Positions 9,020 through 16,876 of a stretch of 64,000 nt of DNA are shown in pieces (positions within the stretch are counted from its first letter, which is position 1; the number at the start of each line of letters is the position of its first letter). The DNA is taken from positions 270,335 through 334,334 of the forward strand of contig NZ_CP084474.1 of NCBI RefSeq assembly GCF_020405225.1. Direction: 5' to 3'. Under the pieces are notes generated by a model, which was not told where the DNA came from, did not search any database, and saw only the letters and a program-made list of their open reading frames with translations. Origin of the DNA: Natrinema sp. DC36 (GTDB lineage: Archaea; Halobacteriota; Halobacteria; Halobacteriales; Natrialbaceae). The position numbers and the translations under genes were made by a program.

Positions 9020-9278
9020 ATTATGTTGTACTACAAGATCCAAGTACTACTAACTACCGGTGAGTAAATCTTCACAGTTCGTTCAACATCCTTACTCGTG
9101 GGAATCTGACTCTTCTGGGGTTCCATCTATTCATCAAGAGAAGGAAGACCATCTGATCGTGGACATCCGGAAACAGATTCTCGAAGAACGGATCATGGGT
9201 TTGGCCAACAGGCAGTGCTGGCTCGAGCGTCTCTTCGTCCTTTCGAAGTCCATGGCTTTAGACTACTGCCGACTCTTC

Positions 9279-9791
9279 TCACGAGATCAACTCGAGCTTC
9301 CTAACGGAGCTTTGGAGGCTGATGGCAAGCTGAAGCGCTTCCCGTACCTGGATGTTGTATTCCCATTCCTCGATAGTCTCGAGACGACCATGTCGATCGC
9401 TTGACAACAGATCCTCACGTCCAATACTCCGGCGAAGTTCTTCGAGTGACTCGACGTCGTACGCTGCTTTCCACGAGTCGATTTCGTCACCGATTTCACG
9501 CAATTCGTTGGTGAGTACGTCTACAGACTGTTCTTCAGCGAGGGTGCGGACTTTGCGCAGGAATTGCGTGATATCGTCTGGCTTGTAGCACGTACCGTCA
9601 GCTGTTTCGACGACCTCGAGGTCGCCCTGATCGGCCGTGCGATCGAGATATTTGGCAGCCGTATCTCTCGAGACATCCGCCTCTTCGGCAATCCAGCCAG
9701 CATTTTGTGGCGTCGTTCGAGTCAACGCAACATGCCTGACGCGGTCAGCAGCGTCCATCTCCGCTGGCCACGAACGTGATTGATCGCTCAT
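9279..9791 (-). CDS. HTH protein (DUF7342-type), orphan paralog
   Basis: The 170-aa protein has an N-terminal winged helix (RVRHVALTRTTPQNAGWIAEEADVSRDTAAKYLDRTADQGDLEVV, about residues 15-65) and a helical C-terminal half with ELREIGDEIDSWKAAYDVESLEEL. The layout repeats that of the gene at 7331-7897. Here the next 260 bp downstream contain no intact partner, so the toxin-like gene seems lost or never present. MSDQSRSW at 9791 is preferred over the ATG at 9830. Confidence 0.65.
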   Translation of the reverse strand: MSDQSRSWPAEMDAADRVRHVALTRTTPQNAGWIAEEADVSRDTAAKYLDRTADQGDLEVVETADGTCYKPDDITQFLRKVRTLAEEQSVDVLTNELREIGDEIDSWKAAYDVESLEELRRSIGREDLLSSDRHGRLETIEEWEYNIQVREALQLAISLQSSVRKLELIS

Positions 9792-9851
9792 TGGTCCCTG
9801 TAGAGTCGCCTTAGACCAATAGTTTGGCATATCTCCGAATTATTTCGTATT

Positions 9852-10067
9852 CTATCGCTGAGGAAGTTTTCTGATCGGTTTGAGCACGAAACGGTCACGT
9901 CGACACGTTGCATCGAGATCCGGATCTGATGTCTCTGGACGAGATCGTGCCAACTTGTTCACGAGCTCTGTTCGAAGTTCTTCGCGACCAAGTGTCTCGG
10001 TATGCCAACCCACTCGAGCATCGTAGCAATGCTTCGAGAAGACTTCTCCTCGAGGATTCTCTGCGGT
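9852..10067 (-). pseudogene. possible decayed coding stretch
   Basis: A 72-codon open frame between stops reads like protein (GEVFSKHCYDARVGWHTE, then REELRTELVNKLARSRPE) but has no usable start. A second stretch in the same frame lies upstream of its stop at 10068 (LTHEGLATEYRSSHFWGT). It may be an eroded gene interrupted by a nonsense codon. No family was recognised. Confidence 0.25.
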
Positions 10068-10135
10068 CTACTGTGTGCGTTTGGTGCCCCAGAAATGTGA
10101 CGATCGGTACTCGGTAGCGAGGCCTTCATGTGTGA

Positions 10136-10321
10136 GTTCGATCAGACTACTACGAGGCGTGGGAGGAATACGCCGAGCTGCACGAGGCACACTGTATCGA
10201 GTTCGCGGAGGAACTGGCCACTCGAGGCGGGGAAGGAAATCTCGTTCAGGAGCCGGCACTATCCGAAGAGGGATTCATCGACTTCTTGCGTACCGAAAAC
10301 AGCAGTTCTGAACCGGAATAA
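10136..10321 (+). pseudogene. C-terminal gene fragment without start
   Basis: This frame contains an acidic, helix-like stretch (SDYYEAWEEYAELHEAHC, FAEELATRGGEGN, SEEGFIDFLRTENSSS) and ends at TAA 10321. It opens right after a TGA with no ATG, GTG or TTG start. The acidic composition is typical of haloarchaeal protein, unlike the two other frames. It is likely the tail of a lost gene. No family was recognised. Confidence 0.35.
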
Positions 10322-10324
10322 GGA

Positions 10325-10429
10325 TTAGTCGCGGAGGTGCGCGTTCGATCGCGCCAGCTCCCGGAGACGCTCGTTGTCCGGGACATCGTACTGTTCACTG
10401 ACATCGTGAACAGCTTCTTGAAGAGTCAT
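10325..10429 (-). CDS. 34-aa acidic microprotein
   Basis: Direct translation gives a 34-residue protein starting MTLQEAVHDVSEQYDV and ending NAHLRD. It is predicted as two short helices. A TATA-like TTTTATCTATAG lies about 30 bp upstream on the minus strand, fitting the short or leaderless transcripts of haloarchaea. A protein of exactly the same length and the same spacing of M-L-E...E...D...E..R...LRD is encoded at 57729-57833 (11 of 34 identical, ungapped), which supports both as real genes. Function unknown. Confidence 0.55.
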   Translation of the reverse strand: MTLQEAVHDVSEQYDVPDNERLRELARSNAHLRD

Positions 10430-10556
10430 GGGTACTGTGAGTGCCTGTGGGATTGCTATAGATAAAACTTCCCAGCTCAACCTCGCCCTCTATGACTAAA
10501 TCCGCTTAGTAGTGGCTGAGTAGGAGATAAGACGGAACAATACCGATGTCCAAGGT

Positions 10557-10580
10557 GTCCCGTCCCCTAGGGGACGGGAC
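10557..10580. repeat. 24-bp perfect palindrome
   Basis: The 12-base arm GTCCCGTCCCCT is followed at once by its reverse complement, centred on CTAG. Within the next 40 bp four more CTAG tetramers occur (10590-10615, the last ones as CTAGAACTAGGATCCTAG). It sits between the microprotein gene and the broken SWIM gene. It could be a terminator stem or a protein-binding or cleavage site. Confidence 0.7.
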
Positions 10581-10760
10581 AGGTTATACTAGCGGTGCTA
10601 GAACTAGGATCCTAGCAAAATCGACTCAAGAAGACCGGTGTTTATCGATCCCGTGAATACACAGACGGCGTCGGGAAGTGCAGTTCCTATGCAAGGGGGG
10701 GTGGGGACCGTTACGGAGATGGCTATCGAGCGGGTGTGCATGCGCGTCATGCGTGACCCT

Positions 10761-11155
10761 CTATCTCCCCTCGTAGTCTCGAGTCTGCTCGATCGCGGCG
10801 TCGTGTGGCTCTCCCTCGAACGTCTCGCCGGTCACGTGGTGCATCTCGTGTTCATCGTCAGGGCTGCCATCGGTCGCCTCGACGCTGGTCCGCCCGAGGA
10901 AGTCAGTCGGCCTTCCGGAGCGTGCAGAGGTGAGCGCACGGCCCGTCGTGGTACTCCCAGCCCTTGCAGTCACACCGACCGATATACTCGCCGTTCTCGA
11001 TCCCGAGCGCGCAGTAGTGTACGTCCTCGCCGTCTCTGAGCGTGATCTTGTAGACGAACCAACCGAACGGCTCGATCAGCGCCTCGCATGGGTTCGCTCG
11101 AGTCCATGACTCGGTGTCGCTGTCACGTTCCTCAAGGAAATCTACAGTCTCCCCA
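10761..11155 (-). pseudogene. SWIM zinc-finger protein, frameshifted
   Basis: The reading frame TDGETVDFLEERDSDTESW...DVHYCALGIENGEYIGRC leads into the SWIM motif C-x-C-(n)-C-x-H (CDCKGWEYHDGPCAH). It ends prematurely at RKAD-stop. A 4-bp tandem duplication (AGTCAGTC, 10901-10908) causes this, because the protein resumes in the next frame as DFLGRTSVEATDGSPDDEHE down to the TAG at 10761. At the 5' end the expected ATG (TGATGGGGAG, near 11155) is one base out of frame, consistent with one G lost from a G run. SWIM domains bind DNA or protein. This copy is almost certainly dead. Confidence 0.7.
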
Positions 11156-11300
11156 TCAGTGGATTTTGGGAAAGCGCTCCTCGGCTGCGTGACACCTCCA
11201 GTAGATCGTGTGGTCCGTTCTCACAAACGCGACGGGGGAGGCCTACGGCCGAGGTCTCGGTGATCATCCGACCACCGCAATGCGGGCAGTACCGGGTCAT
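11156..11300 (-). pseudogene. small CPxC zinc-finger protein, frameshifted
   Basis: The ATG at 11300 gives MTRYCPHCGGRMITETSA, then VGLPRRVCENG. In the annotated frame it would run on to 11142 (52 aa). A +1 shift after CENG instead gives DHTIYWRCHAAEERFPKIH-stop at 11156, which supplies the fourth zinc ligand (CPHC...C...WRC) and ends with TGATG coupling to the SWIM gene. The shifted version looks like the ancestral protein, so this gene is probably frameshifted too. Confidence 0.5.
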
Positions 11301-11613
11301 GCTCTGATCCCTCCTCCGTACTTCGATTGACCATGACCGAGGTTTACAGTTGCCCGCCCGGCGAGTCCACGACAACTTCCCCGCTATTTCCGGAGTTCTA
11401 CACTGCAAGGTACGGAATGATCTGCTAGGACAGTATTTGCCTGACCTCTCTGAGGTTGTGGCTGCGCGCGCAGCGACGGTCTCGTGAGCGGAGCGAACGA
11501 GAACTGGAAAGACGAACGTAGTGAGTCTTCCCGACCGAGCACGGAGCGGAGGGTGGGGAGGAGGGGTCTGGGTCGGTCTGGCACGTCGCAAAAAAGAAGG
11601 CCGCGTTAGCCAG
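11301..11613. other. 313-bp spacer with stem-loops
   Basis: No gene was seen. Two adjacent inverted repeats occur: TCTCGT/ACGAGA (11480-11485, 11497-11502) and GGAAAGAC/GTCTTCC (11506-11513, 11525-11531). The loops contain the motifs GAGCGGAGCGA and GAACGTAGTGA that recur in haloarchaeal intergenic stem-loops. They may mark the 3' end of the OB-fold gene transcript. Confidence 0.45.
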
Positions 11614-12510
11614 CTACTCCCACCATCGACCGCGTTCAGGGAAATGTAGGGTCGACCATCCGGTGACGGCCAAGGAGACTCGTCCTTCGTACCAGTTCCG
11701 TGCAGCCCCATGAATGCGCACTCGTCCGCCTTCGTCGATCCATGGCGCTCCTGATTTCTCCCAGATCGTCACTCGAGTCTGGCCACTGTCGTCTGCGATG
11801 AGCCCGACTTGAGCGATGCTTGGATGCGATGGATCCCAGAGTGTCTCGACACGCCCCTCGATGCTCACCTTATGTCGGCTCACATCTTCGAGTTTCCCGA
11901 TCGGCACGATCTGTCCGGGCGCTGTCTGCAACTCCTCGAATACACTGACAACCGCACTCGTGAGATCCTGCCCGTCAACGACCACCTCGGCCAGTCGCCG
12001 ACTGATCGCTGCTCGAGACCATCCATCGAGCTTTTCGGCCAACCGCATCGACTGTTCGTTCACGGCCGCCAGTTCGGATCGTGTGAGGTCCGTCCGCGGA
12101 TCCGGCCGCTCTGGATCCGCCATTGGCTCCACGCTCGCTGCTTGCTTCTGGAACCGTTCACGCCGCTCCGCACTCCGTCGTGAAGCGATGTTTCGCGCTC
12201 GTTTCGCTCGTCCCTGCTGTTGTCCGAACTCGGCCTGTGTACTGATCCGCTCGAGTTCTGCTTCTCGAGCTTGAATCTTCTCCTCCTGCTCGAGGGTCGC
12301 ACCGTGAATCCGGTCATCGTTTGTATTGACGATGCCATCCGGGTGGTTCGCATCCACCTTTGCTTGGACCTCTTGCTCGACCGTTGCCTCGAATGCCGGC
12401 GCCTCGTCGACGACCGGGAAGCTGTTTTCATCGACTTCCTGCTCGTCCGCCTGTTTGAGTGCCTGTTCATCGACCGTAACGACCTTGCTACTCGAGTTGT
12501 TACTAGACAT
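11614..12510 (-). CDS. OB-fold DNA-binding protein (RPA/SSB-like)
   Basis: The 298-aa protein has a long acidic, low-complexity and coiled N-terminal part (to about residue 125: VDEQALKQADEQEVDEN, EQEEKIQAREAELERIST, arginine-rich ASRRSAERRERFQ). A small helical domain follows (about 135-190, LTRSELAAVNEQSMRLAEKL...ISRRLAEVVVDGQDL). A C-terminal OB-fold spans about 200-298 (IGKLEDVSRHKVSIEGRVE, VGLIADDSGQTRVTIWEKSG, RVRIHGAARNWYEGRVSLA). The last part resembles archaeal RPA-type nucleic-acid-binding folds. It likely binds ssDNA during replication or transfer of the element. A GC-rich inverted-repeat region precedes it. Confidence 0.75.
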   Translation of the reverse strand: MSSNNSSSKVVTVDEQALKQADEQEVDENSFPVVDEAPAFEATVEQEVQAKVDANHPDGIVNTNDDRIHGATLEQEEKIQAREAELERISTQAEFGQQQGRAKRARNIASRRSAERRERFQKQAASVEPMADPERPDPRTDLTRSELAAVNEQSMRLAEKLDGWSRAAISRRLAEVVVDGQDLTSAVVSVFEELQTAPGQIVPIGKLEDVSRHKVSIEGRVETLWDPSHPSIAQVGLIADDSGQTRVTIWEKSGAPWIDEGGRVRIHGAARNWYEGRVSLAVTGWSTLHFPERGRWWE

Positions 12511-13109
12511 TGGAACACAACCTAGTTCCGAAGGCGCTCAGCGCCTGCCACCGCGATGCTACTACATCGTGGTTTTCCAACGACACCGACTGACAGATCC
12601 CTCTGCGCGCTCTCGCTCGCGCCTTCGTGAGCGCCCTACTGGGCGCGAGCGAGAGCGCGCCTGAATGAGGTGTTCCAACCAGTACCGCGCGCCGTCCGCC
12701 CGGAGCAAGCGGCCAGCACACAAGCCGGTTTCGCGTCCGTCGAGCGAGCGACGTCAGGAGCGAGAGAGACGCAACCGAAAGCGCGCTTGGTGCTGGCGCC
12801 GAGGGCACATGCATTTTAGCCCGGCAGCCCGCCCGCGACTGCAGGCAGGCAGCCCGGAATGGTCGGTCGCGAGCGATACGGAGGGCGGCAGCGGCGAGCG
12901 GGACGGGCCGTAGAGACACACCCATCCACCGGCTACATCGACCGGCTTCCCACCCGCTACCCTGGTGGGCTTAGAAAGGGTGAAGCTGTCTCGGCTAGCC
13001 CCCGACCCCGTAAGCACCACATGAACGAGGTACGCAGCGTGGGTCACAGGATGTCGAGCGGCCGAAGGCTTTCAGGAAGGGTCTCGGATATCGACCGCAA
13101 TTCTACTGC
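12511..13109. other. GC-rich gap without a convincing gene
   Basis: Open frames here on both strands are rich in Arg, Pro, Ser and Cys and lack the acidic signature of haloarchaeal protein, so they are read as non-coding. The gap holds the large inverted repeat at 12605-12660 and a small GGCGCT/AGCGCC hairpin near 12528-12540. GC is visibly higher than in the flanks. Confidence 0.5.
12605..12660. repeat. 19-bp perfect inverted repeat, 18-nt loop
   Basis: GCGCGCTCTCGCTCGCGCC (12605-12623) is mirrored exactly by 12642-12660. It lies about 100 bp upstream of the OB-fold gene start on that gene's 5' side. Possible roles are replication initiation, regulation of the OB-fold gene or a transcription stop for a lost gene. 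Confidence 0.75.
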
Positions 13110-13319
13110 ATGTCCGTTGAGCAGGACTTTTCTGCAATTAGGACGTCGGCGTTCTCCGACGTCACAGCAAGTCAAATTCCTTCCACCGTGAGCTGTATTT
13201 CTACGTTCCCATCCGACGACCTTCTCGTCCATCTCGGCAACGGCATCTACGACATCACTCGTCAGGGAAAACAGTATCTCGCTGGCGAACTCGATGCTTG
13301 GGATCTTGCGGCTGACTGA
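13110..13319 (+). pseudogene. C-terminal fragment of a PhiH1-repressor-like winged-helix regulator
   Basis: Only the last part of this frame is convincing: LLVHLGNGIYDITRQGKQYLAGELDAWDL. It matches the beta-wing and tail of haloarchaeal PhiH1-type repressors (L..LGNGVYEIT..G..YL.GELD). The sequence upstream in the same frame (13110-13220) does not form the expected HTH helices, so the N-terminal DNA-binding half has been lost or frameshifted. Confidence 0.5.
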
Positions 13320-13404
13320 ACCCAGCTAGCGACAACGATAGATCGAAAACCAGCTAGTTGCTAGTCCTGAACGACTTCGCACACGGTGCCTGGAAGAAGG
13401 ACAC

Positions 13405-13536
13405 TCACTCGTCTTCGAGCGCTGCGTAGATCTCCGCATGGCGGCGTCCGTCAAGCTTCCCCATCTCAAGGGCGATCTTGCGACGTTCGGCGTCGCTCTC
13501 GGCCGCCTGATACCGCTCGTACAGCTGGCAGAGCAT
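13405..13536 (-). CDS. 43-aa helical microprotein
   Basis: Translation from ATG 13536 gives a 43-aa charged helical protein (LYERYQAAESDAERRKIALE, then GKLDGRRHAEIYAALEDE). An in-frame TGA lies two codons upstream, fixing the start. It is the third gene after the nucleotidyltransferase and the 76-aa helical protein, all on the minus strand. Function unknown. The regular heptad-like spacing and acidic C-terminus support it being real. Confidence 0.5.
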   Translation of the reverse strand: MLCQLYERYQAAESDAERRKIALEMGKLDGRRHAEIYAALEDE

Positions 13537-13584
13537 TTGATATCATCTCTTGCGCAGCGTCCCAGTAAGAGCGTCTGCGAGCTG

Positions 13585-13815
13585 TTACCGGTCACGCAGA
13601 CGATCTCGAGCAGCCGCAAACTGAACAGGATCCGTGTCGCCAGCCGCAGCCATCTCATTCGCCGACTGGAGCTGGGAGTCAATAAGGCGATTCTGCTGGC
13701 GTGACCACTCACTATCATCGTGCGTCCGAACGTACTCAGCCCAGCGCTTGATCATCGCACGCCGTTGCTCCGTGTTCCGGCGTTGATCGTCCTCAAATTC
13801 CTGTGAGTTCAGCAT
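13585..13815 (-). CDS. 76-aa helical protein coupled to the nucleotidyltransferase gene
   Basis: The start MLNSQEFEDDQRRNTEQR (13815) lies inside the end of the upstream gene (23-bp overlap). The protein is almost wholly helical and highly charged (RRAMIKRWAEYVRTHDDSEW, then QNRLIDSQLQSANEMAAAG). Tight coupling to a nucleotidyltransferase-fold protein suggests a two-component module, such as a toxin-antitoxin pair. No known partner family was recognised. Confidence 0.6.
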   Translation of the reverse strand: MLNSQEFEDDQRRNTEQRRAMIKRWAEYVRTHDDSEWSRQQNRLIDSQLQSANEMAAAGDTDPVQFAAARDRLRDR

Positions 13816-14404
13816 AGTAGTCTTCAACTCCAAGCTCTTTGACGTACGTTTCGAGCTGCTCCGTGTTAAATCGTTCCTCGAAGGTTAGGTACAGGTGGAG
13901 TGCATCTTCGAAATCCTTCCCGCTAAGGGTGTCTGCAGCTTGCGCGAGCCGGAGTTTATACGCAATTTGAAGCTCAAGCGGACTGATCTCGATTTGTCCC
14001 TCACCGAATGTAACCGTGAGGGGGTTCGAGAGTGCCTCGCGTTCCACGTTGTTTGAGACGAACCACGTCTCGAAGTTCGGGTACATCTCACCTTCCTCGG
14101 CAATTCGGATTCGGCTGCCCTGATTCAACATCGAATACATCTCATCAAGCGGCATCGCCATTCCCCAGTACTCTTGATTTTTGAGTTCAGTAACTAACTG
14201 CTCAGTCTCCGTTTCGGATAGCGACTCCAGAATGACATCGATGTCTTCTGTCGATCGAGATCGCCCAGTGAGGATCGCGACATACCCACTGACGATGACG
14301 TAGTCAACATTGCAGGTGTCGAGGATCTGTGTGAACTCGAGTACATCTTTGTCGAGCTCTGAAAGCTCCCGTGAAACCGTGAGCGTGTCGTCACTAAGTT
14401 CCAT
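13793..14404 (-). CDS. nucleotidyltransferase-fold protein (AbiEii/DUF6036-like)
   Basis: The 203-aa protein shows the nucleotidyltransferase signature at about residues 38-60: VSGYVAILTGRSRSTEDIDV, i.e. a G-x-x-x-A strand-turn followed by R-S-T-x-D-I-D with two metal-binding Asp. The following SETETEQLVTELKNQEYWG and the C-terminal segment ISPLELQIAYKLRLA...GKDFEDALHLYLTFEERFN fit the AbiEii/DUF6036 family, whose members act as toxins or phage-defence factors by modifying RNA. The gene is first in a three-gene minus-strand set with two small helical proteins. The actual substrate is unknown. Confidence 0.72.
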   Translation of the reverse strand: MELSDDTLTVSRELSELDKDVLEFTQILDTCNVDYVIVSGYVAILTGRSRSTEDIDVILESLSETETEQLVTELKNQEYWGMAMPLDEMYSMLNQGSRIRIAEEGEMYPNFETWFVSNNVEREALSNPLTVTFGEGQIEISPLELQIAYKLRLAQAADTLSGKDFEDALHLYLTFEERFNTEQLETYVKELGVEDYYAELTGI

Positions 14405-14473
14405 CAGTTTCCTCCATGGAACATCGATAAACTGAGTATTGCATCACTTGTGTCCGGTCACCCGTTTCGATGC

Positions 14474-15052
14474 TCATACGTTGACCCCTTCTTCGGTATC
14501 GTGGCTTACGTCTTCACTGATTTCGTAATGCTCGTGGACGACGGGACGGAGTGCCTGCAGGATCATCTCCGCGGCCAGCGGTGAGATATCGAGATCCTCA
14601 GCCATCAACCGATGGGTCACCTTGCCGCGTTCGCGGGCGACCGCGTAGGTAAGCGCTGTCGCGAGCCCGGCGACGTCGTGGCGGTCGATGTAGGTGTCGA
14701 TGTCGGCGTTCGTCTCGCGGCGGCCGACCGCGTCGATCAGGGCCGGCGTGATCGTGTATTCGCGGTCGCCGGCGGCCATCGTCACGGTTAGGTCGATCTC
14801 GCGGGCGGCGTACCGCCGGGGCTGTTCATCGTCGGTGACCTTGAGGACGCCAGCGTCGACCAATCGGTTGACATAGGCGTAGGCTGTACCCTGTGCGAGG
14901 TCGAGGCCGTCCATTAGTTCTTGGACGGTCGCTTCTTCCTTTCGGGTGATATACGCGTACAGCTGAGCGAGCTGTGACTCCTTGAGGAGGTCTGCGACCG
15001 AGAGGAAGTCACGGATGACGTCTCCGTTAACTCGGTTTGATGTTCGTGACAT
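14474..15052 (-). CDS. helix-turn-helix transcriptional regulator (TrmB/DUF7437-like)
   Basis: The 192-aa protein has an N-terminal winged helix (about residues 20-80: LKESQLAQLYAYITRKEEATVQELMDGLDLAQGTAYAYVNRLVDAGVL) and a C-terminal alpha-helical region (IDAVGRRETNADIDTYIDRHDVAGLATALTYAVARERGK). This combination is common next to toxin or replication genes in haloarchaeal plasmids. It may regulate the minus-strand accessory genes downstream. Confidence 0.75.
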   Translation of the reverse strand: MSRTSNRVNGDVIRDFLSVADLLKESQLAQLYAYITRKEEATVQELMDGLDLAQGTAYAYVNRLVDAGVLKVTDDEQPRRYAAREIDLTVTMAAGDREYTITPALIDAVGRRETNADIDTYIDRHDVAGLATALTYAVARERGKVTHRLMAEDLDISPLAAEMILQALRPVVHEHYEISEDVSHDTEEGVNV

Positions 15053-15513
15053 GGACGATTAGACATTTACAGTTTACAGGGAACCAGTAAAATTTCTTTG
15101 GGTCGATCTATCTGGACTGGGAGTTTGCAATGAGATGCTTATTGAAATCTCGTGTACCGTCTTGGGATACCAGTTCGTTCTCGAAGCCTTCGTGCTTGTA
15201 GACGCATCGTCGTATCTGTCTGACCCAATTGGTAATTCAGTTCTGGGGACGCTTACCTGTGGTTCTCAGTCCGTATAGCACTGATAAACCCCACGTAGAG
15301 CGGTCCTCGGTAGGAGCGGTGCCGAGGAAGAGAAATAGCGCTACTCAGTTGTTAACCAACATTCGGCGCTCCAAGGGGTAGATGTTGGTTAAGAAATCAC
15401 TTTAGTCGTATCTCGCACTGCAACTGATGGCGGGCCTTCACCGCGAATGTATCGAGTTCGTCGACGGGTGCATCCCTATCAGGGACAAAAAACGCTACGT
15501 CGCGATCTCGATG
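15053..15513. other. 461-bp gap with inverted repeats
   Basis: No gene was seen. It carries a CCTCGG/CCGAGG stem (15304-15326) and, 25 bp on, the 11-bp inverted repeat listed separately. It lies between the 3' end of the prim-pol-like gene and the 5' end of the HTH regulator, so at least part is the regulator's promoter region. Confidence 0.5.
15352..15392. repeat. 11-bp perfect inverted repeat (TTAACCAACAT), 19-nt spacer
   Basis: TTAACCAACAT at 15352-15362 is mirrored by ATGTTGGTTAA at 15382-15392. The AT-rich arms and two-turn centre-to-centre distance (30 bp) are more typical of an operator or replication-protein site than of a terminator. It lies 300 bp upstream of the HTH regulator gene. 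Confidence 0.65.
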
Positions 15514-16776
15514 TTACTTTGAGCCTTTCCCGAACAGTCGTTTCGCCCGGCCCCACACAGACGTTGTCTCGGACTCGTCATCGTCCGCACTATCATCTAT
15601 GGCATGCGTTTCGTGGGCTCGGTCTGTCTCTTGGTCATGGCTTGCAAGTTCTGCCGTAAGCCGCTCGATTTCTGCCTCGAGTGTGTCGATACGCTCGTTT
15701 TTCCGCTCGAGCGCAGCCTCGAGTTCGTTCACATGGTCAGTCAACAGCCGATTTTTCTCGGTTAGATACGCATGACTATGACCCGATTTGTCACGTCCGG
15801 CATCAGTAGTCGACGTGCCTGAACTGGCGTGGAATTGCGTGGACTCGTCGCCTGAATCCGGATCGTAGAACTCCGAGGTATGCGCAACCGCTCGTTCGAT
15901 AGTCTTCTCCCCATATGTCGACCCATCAGCGTAGTGAACCTCATCCCACTTCTCCCGGAGAAGACCAGACTGGCGGAAGAGTTGATCTATTCGTGTCTGG
16001 TCGCCGCCAGCCCAGAACGCCAGCAGACAACACAGAGCCATATCAGCTTCCGACTGGCTGTCGTATCCAGCAGTGTTCCCGTTCCAGAGGCGCTCGAACT
16101 TTGACCCGTTTGACGCGTTTCGGGCCTTCTCGAGCAACTCCTCGTCCTCGAGGTCAACGTCGATATCGACTGCTGTGCCCGTCAAAGGCTGCTCGTCAGT
16201 CACCTCATGTTGGCCTGATTCGGATTTCTGCTCGCTTTCACTATCTTGGACATGTTCACGATGAATCACCTCGAGTGCATCCTGTCGACGAGCAACGCGA
16301 CCGGGCATCTCCTCGAGGGTGTCACCAGTCACAGTAAAAAACCGTGCTGTATCGTACAGTTCAATGCTTCCACGTCGATTCCGTCCGTCCGGGAGTTCAC
16401 CCTCGATGAGTACATGGAACCCAGTTCCCGACGGAGAGATTTCCGTATAGGAATCAAGCCGCTCGATAATATCCTCCGCTACGTCGTCGACGGTCTCAGT
16501 CTCTGGGTCTCGGCAGTCATCGAGATCCACACCAACGATAGGATCATCGTCAGTAAACACGAATCCGACGCCATCCGCATCCCCCGAATCGGCGTACTCG
16601 AGCGCGGTTTCGACCGACACCCATGTTTCGGGATCCGTCGAGGACGCAAACTCACCACTGCCTGGTGTCACCGGGATCTTGGTCGGCTTCCCGTCTCGAG
16701 ATTCTTCTCGCCAGCACACCCACTGGTCGCGCTCACGTAACTGCTCGGGGAGTACCGAGATCGGACGTTTAGACAT
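15514..16776 (-). CDS. primase-polymerase-like replication protein (NrS-1 polymerase HBD-like)
   Basis: The 420-aa protein starts at MSKRPISVLPEQLRERDQWV (16776). Residues about 1-150 match the archaeo-eukaryotic primase-like domain of plasmid and phage prim-pols: a conserved QWVCWREE start, DADGVGFVFTDDDPIVGVDLDDC with the catalytic-type DxD, SYTEISPSGTGFHVLIEGELP and a strand GSIELYDTARFFTVTGD. A helical domain follows (about 225-310, KFERLWNGNTAGYDSQSEAD...LLREKWDEVHYADGSTYGEKTI) as in NrS-1 polymerase HBD proteins. A coiled-coil tail ends the protein (AYLTEKNRLLTDHVNELEAA). It probably serves plasmid replication. Four iterons lie directly upstream. Confidence 0.8.
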   Translation of the reverse strand: MSKRPISVLPEQLRERDQWVCWREESRDGKPTKIPVTPGSGEFASSTDPETWVSVETALEYADSGDADGVGFVFTDDDPIVGVDLDDCRDPETETVDDVAEDIIERLDSYTEISPSGTGFHVLIEGELPDGRNRRGSIELYDTARFFTVTGDTLEEMPGRVARRQDALEVIHREHVQDSESEQKSESGQHEVTDEQPLTGTAVDIDVDLEDEELLEKARNASNGSKFERLWNGNTAGYDSQSEADMALCCLLAFWAGGDQTRIDQLFRQSGLLREKWDEVHYADGSTYGEKTIERAVAHTSEFYDPDSGDESTQFHASSGTSTTDAGRDKSGHSHAYLTEKNRLLTDHVNELEAALERKNERIDTLEAEIERLTAELASHDQETDRAHETHAIDDSADDDESETTSVWGRAKRLFGKGSK

Positions 16777-16876
16777 CACCGATCCGCCTCGTACTGCGCG
16801 TCCATCTGGTCGCATACCACCTATCTGTATGCTGATAAACACGCCATGATCTGGTCGACTGCTCGCTACCCTGTCC

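Noticed and set aside
9060..9404. 114-aa plus-strand frame overlapping the orphan HTH gene
   Set aside because: It overlaps the HTH gene antisense for half its length and the unique half shows no motif.
10638..11039. 133-aa plus-strand frame
   Set aside because: It is antisense to the SWIM-domain remnant, which carries the recognisable motif.
12754..13191. Open frames in the GC-rich gap (both strands)
   Set aside because: Rich in Arg, Pro, Cys and Ser, no recognisable segments; GC-rich DNA keeps frames open by chance.
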